A DNA stretch of 64,000 nt from Diploptera punctata. Taxonomy: Eukaryota > Arthropoda > Insecta > Blattodea > Blaberidae. A program made the position numbers and the translations under genes. The stretch spans positions 72,001 through 136,000 of the forward strand of contig JASPKZ010007288.1 of NCBI GenBank assembly GCA_030220185.1, read 5' to 3'. Numbering within the stretch: the first letter of the stretch is position 1; every line of letters begins with the position of its first letter. Below, piece after piece: positions 44,206-55,923 of the stretch. Under the pieces are notes generated by a model, which searched no databases, was not told the DNA's origin, and saw only the letters and a list, made by a program, of their open reading frames with translations.

Positions 44206-46151
44206 CATAGAAGAGCAATCTCTGTGTCGCGACTGAATTTGAGTCGCAGTCTCGACCAGGTTATAGTGCCGTGCGGACGTAACTAAGCAGACCTGTACTT
44301 CAAAACTGTAAACAAGCTGTGGCGGATTTTTCTCAAAATTTTCGACCTCTTACAAGCAAGCGTAAATTTGAAGTAGAATGGGAAGAAGAGTTTTTTTTCT
44401 TGCAAGTGGAGAAAATGACACCTGTCTCCTGTGTTTCAAAACGCTATCAGGCGTATTTAAGGGAAACGTTAGACGCCATTATCAGTTGAACCACAAAGAT
44501 TATCACACGTTTGCGGGATTGGAAAGGCCGGTATTATAAATACAAGAATTAAAAAAACACTTGTTGTAAACAAAGTGAATAAGAGGCCGTACCAGACGAA
44601 GATGAAATGGCAAAAAAGTTGTTGATAGCCAGTTATTGTGTAGCATGGGAGATTTGTAAAGCTATGAAACCTTTTTCTGACAGTGAATTTGTGAAAATAT
44701 GTGTGTTAAAGTTAGCTGATGTTATATGTCCCCATGAAAAAATACTTTTTGGGAAAGTGTGTTTGTCCAAGCGCACTATTGTAAGAAGAGTAGAGGACAT
44801 ATCAAAATATATCGATCAAACGTTGTCAGTGCAATTAAAAGAATTTGAACAGTTATCAATAGCTTTGGACGAACGTTGCGATATAAGTGATACCGCACAA
44901 TTAGCCGTGTTTCTTCGTGGTGTGAATCAGGAGATAACAGTCTCTGACTCTTTTCTGGGTTTAATACCACTTGCCGGACATACATCAAGATAGGATATTT
45001 TAACCGCTGTTTATACTTTGATTACAAATAAGAAATTGGACTGGAAAAAAATAGTGTCCGTTGCAACAGATGGCGCTCGAGCTATGATTGTTGAAACCAG
45101 AGGTTTTGTAGGTAGACTAAGGGCATATTTACAAGAGATTGCTATAAATGAGAAGGTGTATTATTTTCATTGCATTATCCATCTGGAGGCATTCCGTACG
45201 AAAGTTCAGAATATGAATAGCGTCATGAATACTGTCGTAAAAACAATCAATATAATAAAATCCAAGGCTCTGAAACATCGTCAGTTCCGAACATTTTTGA
45301 AAGATACGGCTGAAAATTATGAAGATTTAATTTACTACACTGAAATCAGGTGGCTGAGTTGGAGTCGGATGCTACACAGATTCTTCGAACTTCGTGCGGT
45401 AATTGCTGAATTCATGCGAACACTGGGATTGCCTATTCCAGAGTTAGAAGACGAAGGCTGGTTAAATGACCTTGCATTTATGATCGATATTTGTGAACAT
45501 CTGAACCAATTAAATACCTATTTGCAGGGAAAACAAAAAGTATAGTAGATGCATATGGAGACGTAAAAGCATTCACTTCAAAACTAGATCTGTGGAAATC
45601 TCAAATTTTAGAATAAAATCTGTACCACTTTCCCTCTCTCAACTGTCTTCCAAATGTGAGAGAACAAAAACTACAACATTACAGCAGTGTATTAGAAAAC
45701 CTACATATAGTATTTGATTGTCAGCGATTTAGATATTTCCGACAAATGGAAAATCATTGTTTATTGTTTGTTAATACAATGACTGTTGACGTGCGAAGTG
45801 TGCATTCGCATTTACAGATGGAAGTTATAGAAATGAAAAATGACATACTTCTTAAAAGTAGGTGTGAAGTTTTATATTGATCAAGCATTTTTTAAATACT
45901 TCCAATCTCAAAATACCCTAATCTTCGTCAATATTGGTTCCTAAGTGTTAGCCATGTTGCGCTCCACTTATCTATGTGATCAATTATTCTCCTTTATCGG
46001 AACGTAGATCTCCTCTGAGAAATGAACATTTGTTAGCAATGTTAAATATTGCTCTCTCGGATGAAGAACCAGATTTTCAAGACATCTGCAGACAATAATA
46101 TAATGAGGCTTCCACCGCATGCCGGAATCCACCACTGAACAGTCCGAATCA
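44206..46151 (+). mobile_element. hAT transposon copy 1 (hAT1), main part
   Basis: The 5' end CATAGAAGAGCAATCTCTG follows the 8-mer ATTTAAAG. The sequence matches hAT2 (53032-55071, reverse) along its whole length with only scattered differences. At 46152 it is interrupted by LINE-C and resumes at 50667 for the final ~90 bp. Its two flanking 8-mers (ATTTAAAG left, ATGTAGGC right) differ from each other. Each matches a flank of hAT2. Confidence 0.85.
44410..46140 (+). pseudogene. hAT transposase relic (ZBED/GTF2IRD2-like), copy 1
   Basis: A BED-type zinc finger lies at 44423-44500: CLLCF then RRHYQLNH, i.e. C-x2-C...H-x4-H. The catalytic core follows in frame 44607-45545: SIALDERCDISDTAQLAVFL (first acidic site), an in-frame TAG at 44991, then SVATDGARAMI (second aspartate), FHCIIHLEAF (CxxH motif) and the EDLIYYTEIRWLS block. 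A frameshift follows near 45535. The C-terminal dimerisation region (45900-46090) is present out of frame. Stop and frameshift make it inactive. The TAG is shared with copy 2. Confidence 0.8.
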
Positions 46152-46522
46152 GATAGTAGTAGTAGGAATGTATTAGACAAAAAGTAAGATATTTACAATA
46201 TTATATACAAATATGGGTCGCACGGGCAGTAAGCCGTACGTGCTGTTGACAGTTCGTTACAAAAAAGTAATAATTGGTACTAGTGTAAAGAAAAATAAAC
46301 AAAAAAAAAGAAATAACATTACAATTACATAAAGAAATCACAATGATATTACAATTAAATAATAACACATTAGCATTATACACTAAAATAACATTAACAT
46401 TGAAATTACATTAAGAAAACAATAATATTACAATTAAATAATAACGAAATGGCATAATACACTAATTAATTTATATATAATTGTTCAGAATTAATGGTAT
46501 TGCATTTTGGTAACATATATAT

Positions 46523-49500
46523 TTATTCATGAATGCGTGTTGTCCTTATTTTCGGCGTTTTGTCCAGAAATATACCGAGGTTTATCCAATTTTCTTGATT
46601 TACCAATAACTCGTAGCATGACAATCTTTCCCAATTTGAATTTAGAAATCTTTTAGTTAATAACTGACGTCTCGAATATTCTAAATTATTACATTTTCCT
46701 AATATATGTACCTCATCTTCAAAGTACCCGAACATTTGACATATTCGCATATCATGATCGTCGCTAATTTTTAGAAATTTCTATGCCCCTAGCCTAAACC
46801 AAGAAAGCCCTGATCTCTCCTTAAATCCTAGGTTGAGTATATACGATTCTTTTTCCCAGACGTGTTTTAGGTCTCTTTGTAAATACAGTGAGCGTTTTCC
46901 TGTACATTCGGCGAAAGTATCTTGTTGGCTTATATCTAAGTACCTCCTCCTTATTTTTCTCCACACGTTCTTGAGATTTTCAGTCCCTTTTTAGCTTATC
47001 CAGCCCATCCCGATCTTTTGGAGTTCTCTCCTAACATCGACTGCCCAAAATTTAACATCTATGTTTTTAATTTGGTGGTCGTAACAAATTGCTCTAAGCA
47101 TTGTTTGTTCACCTTGGATTACTCGCAACCAGTATCTGAGTACACGAATTTTACAGTTTATGTCGTCCTGGAATGACCCGAATTCATATAAAATCCACAG
47201 TTAGAAACGGCCTTACTAAGTCCTGTAATATATTTTAGAAAATGCGTATATACCTTATTTAGTACTTCCGTTATTTGGAAACCCCAAATCTCACTACCAT
47301 TGTGCATTATTGGCCTGACCATCGCTCCATACATTTTTTCTAATGTGCTGACTGGAATATCAGGCACTAGACCCAGAATACCGAGTACACAGTTAAGTTG
47401 TCCCCTCCCTTTAAATAATGCTATATCAATATGTTTTTTCCACTTCCCGTTCATTTTCAACGTCGTGCCAATATATTCAAAATGTTTCACATTTTGAAGT
47501 ATTTGATCTCTGTATCTCCATTCCTCTGCTATACCATAAACCGTCCCACTTTTAAATTTTTAAAGGTCATTGTTTTTGTCTTACTAACATTTACAGTCAA
47601 TCCCCAATTCCTACAATTTATTTCCAGTAGGTCAAGACCTCTTTGCAATCCCTTGATTGTCTTGGAACATATAATTAAATCATCTGCATACAATAGGACT
47701 GGGACTTTAACATTTCTTATCTCCGGAGCCTCAATTTCTCCTTCTAGCATTACTTCTACAATATTATCAACGAATAGATTAAATAGCATTTGTGATGAAA
47801 TGGAACTCTTGTCTCACTCCCCGATTTGCTTCACTGCTCTCTGTAATGTGCCTACTTTTATACAAAATTTAACATGTTTACAAATTTACTTTAAAGCATG
47901 TATCATTTTATGAGACAATCCTTTCCGGTTTAATTTTTCCCAAAGAGCACTTCGGTCCACAGTATCTAATGCCATCTTAAAATCAATGAATGCACAAAAT
48001 AATTTACCACCCTTAATTTCCAGATTGTCAAGAGACAAATTCCCCTGTAACATTGTGGTAACTGTGCCCTACCTTTCCTTTTGTATAGCGGTTGGATGTC
48101 ACCTGTCGTACAGGCTTCCGGACAATCTTCTCCATTAAAAAGTTTGTTGAACGTAGTTTTCAAAACGTCTAATAATTTATTGGATGATATCATATTTTTC
48201 AAGAATTCCCCTGGTATTCCATCAATTCCAGGTGCTTTACCATTCTTTAAACATTTAATGGAAGAAACCACTTCATTTTTCGAAATATCCTGATCCAGTA
48301 AATGAAAATGAATTGGGTCAGGAATCTCAAACATTTTCCTTGATTATATCTTAACCTCTCATTTCCCACCACCCTATCAAAGTAACTTCTCCATTCCCGG
48401 GCGTTATTCTTGTCCGATTTATGGACTTTACTTTGAGTTCCTTTATCGCTTTCCATATGTCCGCAATGTTCCTACGTTCAGTCGCGACTCTCATCTCTTC
48501 GGATTTCTTATTTTGCCATGCCAGTTTTGTTTGTCCCAATAATTATTTATATTCCTTTCTCTCTTGCGCATATTTTTTTTTTGTTTTCATCTGTGCTTAC
48601 TTTTCTAAACTTTAAAAGACGAGTTTCTACAAACTTCTTCTTCTTTCTACATGCATTGTTTTACCACCCTTTGTACTTCTGGTCCATTGCGTATTTAACT
48701 TTGAATTTTTTCCCTGTTTTCTGAAAAGATTCTGTCAAAGTTTTAATAATTTCCTCCCCGCTAAGATCATTCAATTGCAGATCCTGTATTAGCGTTCACT
48801 AACTCCTGATACATTCTTCTCTCTGGTCCTCGAGCCACCTGAAACATGTAATAGGCCACAATATTGTTGCCACCTCATCATTAACTGTCTCACTAATACC
48901 TTTCATATTTAAAACAAGTTTGTTTGGGAAGTGGCGTGATTCGATTCTGGAAACTATACAGAAGTTACTTAGGACTGGAATCATGTCTTGTGTGCATATT
49001 GAATAATCGATTACGCTACCTCCATTTTTATTAATAAATGTCAGTTCTCCATTTTTATCTTCCCCATATTCCCATTCAGAATTTCAAGTTCAAATACATC
49101 GCAAAAAGCTAAGAATTGGTTTCCTTCTAAATTTATAATCTTATCTTTGCTTCTCCTACCCTCACCTCGTGTTTCAATATGATCTGATTTATAGTGATAT
49201 TTTCCTCCCCTATCCTACAGTTAAGGTCCCATAAATTATTATTTCCGCTTCCGGAAACCTATCTTTTATTTCTGCCAACGAGTCAGACAATTCAACGAAA
49301 AAATTTGGATTGGCATACCTGGAATTTAGTGGTTGGCGGTAAATAGACAACAGACACGTTTCTGCTCTTCCTGTATGGTAATATACACAAATTGCCTCTT
49401 TTAAAGCAATATTTACCTTTTTAATATATGGGTCTAAGTTAGCTTTATATAAAATGGCAACACCATCTGGATATCTATCTCTCTTCCCTCTAGTTTCATT

Positions 49501-49660
49501 ACTCTTAAAATAGCCTTTTATATTACATAGAATTACGCATTCATTAGCTTTTAACCATGTTTCACCTAGAGCTAATATATCAAAAGTCTCAATAAACTCT
49601 ATACATCTGTCCATTGAAAGTTTTGTTTTAACCCTTCGATATTCCATGAATCGACTGTCA
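46523..49660 (-). pseudogene. LINE-C ORF2 (endonuclease-reverse transcriptase)
   Basis: In order on the minus strand: SWNIEGLK (49652, the endonuclease asparagine), DILALGETWLKANE with the catalytic glutamate (about 49575), and LLSIYRQPLNSRYANPNFF. The RT follows: KCLKNGKAPGIDGIPGEFLK (48270), then VPVLLYADDLIICSKT (47700). Thumb sequence is HFEYIGTTLKMNGKWKKHID. A C-terminal knuckle, CQMFGYFEDEVHILGKC, lies at 46740-46690. The GDFN motif of the endonuclease is damaged (YGTLTVG). Frames are open for 60-145 codons each and separated by shifts. The clade is uncertain (L1/CR1-like mix of features). Confidence 0.75.
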
Positions 49661-49667
49661 ACAAACC

Positions 49668-50592
49668 CTATTGTGTTCCCTTGTCATTAGTCTTACCTGT
49701 ATTTTTCAAACCTCCCCCTCTCAAAAGTTCCTTTTCTGCGGGTAAATTCAGCAGTCTTAGTGATTTTCTTCTTTGAGTTCTTGAGTCCGCCGGTCGTTCA
49801 CTTCTTAGAAGTGGGGTATACTTTTTGCGTTCGGCTGTTTTGTGCAGAATGTTTATTGGATTCCTCGGAGTTAGTATCGTAGTGCTCCCTCTCTCTTTCT
49901 CTCGTATAGAATTTTCTTCCTCCTCTGCTGTAAGGAGACCACCTGCTGTTGAAGCGTCCCCTGTAGGTTTTGGGGACTCGCTATCAATGACCTCTTCAAA
50001 TTCATTTTCAGAGTTGTCCATATTTTGTAGTTGTTCCCTGCTCCAGATTTGTCCATTTATAATCAATTTATTAAATTGCAGGATAGCATGGCAGCCCTGC
50101 CTCCTCGCCTCGAGCATGTGTCACTTAAGAAAGTCCCTTTCGCGACGCACCTTCTCACTAAAGTCTTCGGCAATATTGATACCGGTCCCTTTAAGATATT
50201 TACTCTCTCTAAGGATCCAACATTTTATTTTGTAGTGTGATAATTTGCATACAATCGGTCTCTTTCCACTATTCCAACGACCTTCTCTGTGCGCTCTTTC
50301 AATATCACTGTCCACCAAATCAATCCCGATTTACGCCACTACTCTTTTAACTATATGTTCAGTTTCCTCCCAGCTCTCCCTGTCTCCTTCATGCACTTCA
50401 TATATCACAATATTATTACGGCGACACTGGTTTTCGAGATAGTCTAATTTAGATTCCAGCTATTTCAATCTCTCCTCCATCCGATGCATGTTCGTCTCAA
50501 TATCACAAATTTTTTTCACCCACGTTGCACTTTTCAAACCCCTCTTTCACTTCAGTTGACAATGTTTCAATCAGCTTTCTAACTTCTTCCAT
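49668..50592 (-). pseudogene. LINE-C ORF1 (L1-like RNA-binding protein)
   Basis: The ATG at 50592 opens MEEVRKLIETLSTEVKEGFE, a likely coiled-coil start. After breaks comes DIERAHREGRWNSGKRPIV, then KLSHYKIKCWILRESKYLKG, AEDFSEKVRRERDFL, and after a frameshift EARRQGCHAILQFNKLIING. This is the ordered signature of the L1-type ORF1 RNA-binding and C-terminal domains (R-HR-G...RPI, K..IL..ar.LKG, eDfs..VR..R..L, ar..G..A.l.fnKL.I.G). The tail is charged, ending NDKGTQ. In the live element it would coat LINE RNA. Two or more frameshifts disrupt it. Confidence 0.7.
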
Positions 50593-50666
50593 AATGCTTT
50601 GTCCCCTGCACACTTCAACCACTCTAACAAAAACACGTCCGCTCTTCTCGACGGTCTGCTTGGAAC

Positions 50667-50757
50667 CCGAATCATGTATGCTTACATCTCCACCCCTCCC
50701 AAAATTGCCCTGTACCGCGGGTTGCTTTACTATGAGTCACAGGGGGCCCCACCCCTG
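50667..50757 (+). mobile_element. hAT1, 3' terminal piece beyond LINE-C
   Basis: ACATCTCCACCCCTCCCAAA continuing to the terminus GCCCCACCCCTG at 50757 matches the 3' end of hAT2 (53032-53110, reverse) base for base with few changes. The flank ATGTAGGC (50758-50765) is the 8-bp target site. I first took this stretch for the LINE-C 5' leader. The CCGAATCA duplication shows it belongs to hAT1. Confidence 0.8.
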
Positions 50758-53031
50758 ATGTAGGCAATCATCTTTAAAAATATGGAGTGAATTTTTCAAT
50801 CGTAGAGATATCCATAAATACACATGGGAACGTCCAACACTAAATCAAAAATCCATTATCGATTACATAATTACAAAACAAAATTCAAAAATCAAAATAC
50901 TAGATGTCAGAGCTTATAGAGGACAAAGGTGTGGGACAGATCATGAATCTGTAATTGGAAAATTTGTACTTCCTTGCATTCTTAATAAGGAAAACAACCA
51001 CACAGGAAAATAAGTAAATGATAGAACAGAATCGAAAAGAAAATATAATGTAGAAATCCTACAAAACGAAAGTGTAAAGCATTTATATCAACAATGAGTG
51101 ACTAAATAATTAACACAGAGTGAATTCAGAGATGTAGAAGAAATGTATCAGCACCTAAAAAGGTGCTACAAACAAAAAGGAATGAGACTCCGTTGTTAAC
51201 TTAATTTCCGCCTTCTCAACTCTAGGACTAATTTTGAGAACACTGGTTATTAGTATTTATTAAAAGCTTAATTTAATTTTCACTGCAAAGATTTTAAGTT
51301 AAATTAAACTAATGACAAAATACAATATCAAAATGCACAAGCAAAATTGAGAAGAATGGTTACTAAACACAGAAACAAGATTTTGGATAAGAAATATACA
51401 AACATATTTAGGAAGTAAGAAGAGTTCTGAATCATGGAAATTTATAAAACGTATACGTACATCAAACAGAAATAAGAATCTTCTTAACCTAATAGGGATA
51501 CATGGAAGGCAAGAATATTGCAAAAAAACTTTTAGTAGGGGACCGAAAAGGATTTTTGGGAGAAAATGACGATTTATCAGAGATGGAAACATAATCGAAA
51601 TTGATATAAATACTGTAAAAAAGGAAATTATGAGAATGAGAATTGATAGTAATGCCGGTCCAGGAAATATTGCTACAGAAGTGATTAAAAGCGGCAGTCA
51701 GAAGTTATTGGAAATGATCACTGTACTGTTTAATAAATTAATAAATGGCGAAGAAATGCCAGAAGAGTGGAAGGTCGTTATTAACATCGATATACCCTCA
51801 GGGGTCCTCTTCTAGGGGATATGTGGATGGCGACCACAAGGTGCCCAAGCTGAGCAAAACATTTCTTCCACTTACTTGCGTTTTGCACTCTTTTAACTTT
51901 ACTATCTAACCTCTCTCGGTTAACTCTTGTTTTTTCGACCCCGACGCTATTAGGGCATCCGAGTGCTAGGGAGTCTTTCCTTTCTTGTATTTCTTCTTTC
52001 CTTTATTTTCTTTTCTTCTCCAGAAAAGCCTGACCAGAGGCTATAGGATGGCAGCCCCATCACTGGTCTTGCCTTCCTTTGGCCAGCAACCAATCGAAGG
52101 GACTATTATTATGCTTTCAAGTCTTATACGAGAATTTTCCAGAAGGATCAATTTTCTATAGGATCGTAACAGGCCTTGGCCTAATACTTGGAAGGAGAAG
52201 AAGAAGAAGAAGATATAAGAAGGGAGACAAGAGCAAGTGTGAAAATTATAGAGGCATATTAGTAACGAGTACAATAAGTAGAATATACGGACGTATACTA
52301 AGTAAAATGGTTGATATAGAATACCAGGATAAATAAATGGAGGAACAATCTGGTTTTAGAAATGGTAGGTCATACACAGGTAATATATTTTGCATAACAC
52401 AAATGATAGAAAAAAGAGCTACTAACAGAAATTTATATTTGCTTTTTGTCGATTTAACCAAGATATATGATAGTATTCCGCAAAAACTGTTATGGGAAAC
52501 TTTAGACAATTCTAACGTAACAAAAAAATTAGCAGAAGTTATAAAACATTATAAAAAGGATCTACTTCCAAAATAAAATTTGTAAATCATATGAGAAAGG
52601 GACTTACTATTACGAAAGCTTTAAGGCAAGTTTGCTGTTTATCTCCAACTCTATTTAAAATGTATCTCGAAAGGGCTACTACGAGACTGGAGGAAAAAAA
52701 ATGTCAACAAATGGGCATATCCATGCAAAATATATATATGTATATTCACTAAATTTTGCAGATGACCAAGTATTTATAGCACAAAACCACGATGACGTAG
52801 AATATTTGGCTAAAAAACTAAAAGAAGAATATGAATAATGGGGACTTTATATAAACATTGAGAAAACTAAATATGAGAAGAAATGGAAAATATAAATTTC
52901 AACAATGGAGAAGAACTAAAACCTAGTATTGAATGCACATATTTAGGAACAAAATTAGACCATTCAGGCGACAACACAATGGAAATTAAACATAGAAACG
53001 CACAAACAAACAAGCTGTAAATACTTTAAAC
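50758..53031 (+). mobile_element. LINE-B nest copy: middle segment, inverted
   Basis: Plus-strand LINE-B continues from the endonuclease (HKYTW, then KSIIDYIITKQNSK, SDHESVIGKF-like) through NAGPGNIATEVIKSGSQKLL and GEEMPEEWK. The RT includes NYRGILVTSTISRIYGRILS, EEQSGFRNGRSYTGNIFCIT, LYLLFVDLTKIYDSIPQ and NFADDQVFIAQ. It is bounded by the two hAT sites ATGTAGGC and CTTTAAAC. Its 5' and 3' continuations are on the opposite strand at 55080-55913 and 43691-44205. A stretch at 51800-52200 does not fit LINE-B coding and may be a further insertion or a diverged part. Confidence 0.75.
51630..52860 (+). pseudogene. LINE-B reverse transcriptase
   Basis: RT blocks appear in order: NAGPGNIATEVIKSG (51650), KLINGEEMPEEWKVV (51735), GDKSKCENYRGIL (52224), MEEQSGFRNGRSYTGNIF (52337) and LYLLFVDLTKIYDSIPQ (52434). 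Then come LRQVCCLSPTLFKMYL (52620), NFADDQVFIAQ (52756) and KLKEEYE. The FADD box keeps both aspartates. The region between the second and third blocks is interrupted by about 400 bp of unrelated sequence (about 51800-52200). Several frameshifts and stops follow. Confidence 0.7.
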
Positions 53032-55071
53032 CAGGGGGTGGGACCCCTGCGACTCATAGTAAAGCAACCCGCGATACAGGGCAATTTTGGGAGGGGTGGA
53101 GATGTAAAAATACCAGATTCGGACTGCTCAGTGGTGGATTCCGGCATGCGGTCGTAGCCTCATTACAGTATTGTCTGCAGATGTCTTGAAACTCCGGTTC
53201 TTCATCCGTGAGAGCAGTATTTAACATTGCTAGCAAATGTTCATTGCTCAGAGGAGATCTACGTTCCGATTTTACGTACTTGATTAAGGAGAATAATTTA
53301 TCACATAGATAAGTGGAGCGCAACATGGCTAACATTTAGGAACCAATATTGACGAATATTAGGGTATTTTGAGATTGGAAGTATTTAAAAAATGCTTGAC
53401 CCATATAAACCTTCACACCTACTTCTAAGAAGTATGTCATTTTTTATTTCTATAACTTCCATCTGTAAATGCAAATGCACACTTCGCACCTCAACAGTCA
53501 TTGGATTAACAAACAATAAACAATCATTTTCCATTTGTTGGAAATCTCTAAAACGCTGACAATCAAATTCTATATGTAGGCTTTCTAATACACTGCTCTA
53601 ATTTTGTAGTTTTTTTTCTCTCACATTTGGAAGACAGTTGAGAGAAGGAAAGTGGTACAGATTTTATTCTACAATTTGAGATTTCCACAGATCTAGTTTT
53701 GAAGTGAATGCTTTTACGTCTCCATATGCATCTATTATACTTTTTTCCCATGCAAATGGGTATTTAATTGGTCCAGATGTTCACAAATATCGGTCATAAA
53801 TGCAAGGTCATTTAACCAGCCTTCGTCTTCTAACTCGGGAATAGGCAATCCCAGTGTTCGCATGAATTCAGCAATTACCGCACAAAGTTGGAAGAATCTG
53901 TGTAGCATCCGACCCCCGCTCAGCCACCTGTCTTCAGTGTAGTAAATTAAATATTCATAATTTTCAGCCGTATCTTTAAAAAATGTTCGGAACTGACGAT
54001 GTATCAGAGCCTTGGATTTTATTATATTGATTGTTTTTACGACAGTAATCATCACGCTATTCATATTCAGAACTTCCGTACACAAAGCCTCCTGATGGAT
54101 AATGCAATGAAAATAATACACCTTCTCATTTAAACCAATCTCTTGTAAATATGCCCTTAGTCTACCGACAAAACCTCTGGTTTCAGCAATCATAGCTCGA
54201 GGGCCATCTGTTGGAACGTGCACTAATTTTTTTCCAGTCCAATTTCTTATTTGTAATCAAAGTATAAACAGCGGTTAAAATATCCTATCTTGATGTATGT
54301 CCGGCAAGTGGTATTAAACCCAGAAAAGAGTCAGAGACTGTTAACTCCTGATTCACACCACGAAGAAACACGGCTAATTGTGCGGTATCACTTATATCGC
54401 AACGTTCGTCCAAAGCTATTGAAAACTGTTCAAATTCTTTTAATTGCACTGACAAAGTTTGATCGATATATTTTGATATGTCCTCTACTCTTCTTACAAT
54501 AGTGCGCTTGGACAAACACACTTTCTCAAAAAGTATTTTTTCATGGGGACATATAACATCAGCCAACTTTAACACACACGTTTTCACAAATTCACTGTCA
54601 GAAAAAGGTTTCATAGCTTTACAAATCTCCCATGCTACACAATAACTGGCTATCAACAACTTTTTTGCCATTTCATCTTCGTCTGGTACGGCCTCTTCTT
54701 CACTTTGTTTACAACAAGTGTTTTTTAATTCTTGTATTTATAATACCGGCCTTTCCAATCCCGCAAACTTGTGATAATCTTTGTGGTTCAACTGATAATG
54801 GAGTCTAACGTTTCCCTTAAATACGCCTGATAGCGTTTTGAAACACAGCAGACAGGTATCATTTTCTCCACTTGCAACACAGAAAAATTATTTTTCCCAT
54901 TCTACATTAAATATACGCTTGTTTGAAGAGGTCGACGGTTTTGAGAAAAACTCGGCACAGCTTGCTTTCAGTTTTGAAGTACAAGTTTGCTTAGTTACGT
55001 CCGCACGGCACTATAACCTGCTCGAGACTGCGACTGAAATTCAGTCGCGACTCAGCGATTGCCCTTCTGTG
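53032..55071 (-). mobile_element. hAT transposon copy 2 (hAT2)
   Basis: A 2.04-kb copy. On its own (minus) strand it starts CACAGAAGGGCAATCGCTG after ATGTAGAC and ends CCCACCCCCTG before GTTTAAAG. An 8-bp target size and CA...TG termini fit hAT. The terminal inverted repeats are very short and imperfect. The 5' sub-terminal region is palindromic (GACTGAAATTCAGTC). Compared with hAT1 the 128-residue core segment differs at four positions. Confidence 0.85.
53054..54900 (-). pseudogene. hAT transposase relic (ZBED/GTF2IRD2-like), copy 2
   Basis: Same order as copy 1: zinc finger near 54840-54780, core SIALDERCDISDTAQLAVFL (54671-54285) ending at the same in-frame TAG, then VPTDGPRAMI and FHCIIHQEALCTE (54223-53735), and a C-terminal block LCDKLFSLIKYVKSERRSPL with SNEHLLAMLN (53335-53054). 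Relative to copy 1 there is one extra base just before VPTDG, shifting the frame. VATDGARAM has become VPTDGPRAM, changing the residues around the second catalytic aspartate. It is inactive. Confidence 0.8.
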
Positions 55072-55913
55072 GTCTACATAATTCAATTAACCTTTCTCCA
55101 TTCTCATATAAAATATTTTCTCCAAAGTGTCCTACTACTGGATCTCCAAATTAACTTCCTGTTCTTCCATTCATGTCTCCCAATAGTATCAAATATTTCA
55201 CAGTGCTAATTTCTATATTTCTTCAATAACTTTGTCAAAAATAAATCATTTTCCAGATTTGTAAATCCATTATCGTTAATAGGTGCGTATATTCGAAAAT
55301 ATGTTAACTTATAGCCCCATATATTCAAATCTTATTTTAAAATTCTCTCATCAACGGCTTCCCAATATCTTAGAGTGCCTTTCCATTTCTTATTAATGAA
55401 CATTGAAACACCACTTTTTGCTTTTTATGTTTAACTACGCCAGTGTAAAGGTGTAAATAATTGCCTAATATTTTATTTCCTGTGCCTTTCGTGTTACTTT
55501 CTGTTAAAATTGACAAATCCTAGTTTCATTGAAAATATTTCTTTAAATACATCCTCCATTTTATTTCTGCAGCTTTGAATATTGCATGTGCCAATTTTGA
55601 AAGTAATTTTTTCTTATCTTTAATCGTCCTAGAGTGTTTTTCCGAGGCATGATGTTTGGTTTTTAGCATTTGTTCTTTTTATGATGAACGAGGAGCTGGC
55701 CCGAAGCATCAACTTTCTACTTGGGGGACGGGTAATTTTTATTCAAGGTTTTCGTCTTCTAGGTTTTGATAGTCCAGTACCTTACTGCAAGGCCGCAGCG
55801 CTATTTTTGTGCCGCCCTGGTTATTTTATTTGCCCTGTACCCATCATACCTGGCTAGCGTTCTCTTATCCGCCACCTGGGGACGCGTCCGATGGGGACTG
55901 GCAACTCCACATG
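55072..55913 (-). mobile_element. LINE-B nest copy: 5' end
   Basis: On the minus strand the element begins CATGTGGAGTTGCCAGTCCC at 55913, immediately inside the 10-bp duplication. It passes through a GC-richer leader and an endonuclease start (APINDNGF, and a GDMNGRTG-like region near 55170) to NGERLIEL and ATGTAGAC at 55079, where hAT2 was inserted. The plus-strand frames at 54838-55209 and 55809-56078 are antisense or chimeric. Confidence 0.75.
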
Positions 55914-55923
55914 TGCTCTAGTA

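Larger units (their letters stand above)
46152..50666 (-). mobile_element. LINE-C, essentially full-length, inserted in hAT1
   Basis: CCGAATCA occurs at 46144-46151 and 50667-50674 and brackets the element, giving an 8-bp target duplication inside the hAT sequence. On the minus strand the element runs from a 5' leader through ORF1 (50592-49668), then ORF2 with endonuclease, RT and a C-terminal zinc knuckle. A 3' untranslated region with two ~84-bp AT-rich repeats (46310-46470) follows, and the element ends CTACTACTACTATC. Long plus-strand frames here (47431-47913, 49825-50235) are antisense. Confidence 0.8.

Noticed and set aside
47431..47913. 160-codon plus-strand frame
   Set aside because: Antisense of LINE-C ORF2, including the YADD box region on the minus strand.
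49825..50235. 136-codon plus-strand frame, serine- and leucine-rich
   Set aside because: Antisense of LINE-C ORF1.
50667..50757. LINE-C 5' leader
   Set aside because: It matches the hAT2 3' end and lies outside the CCGAATCA target duplication of LINE-C.
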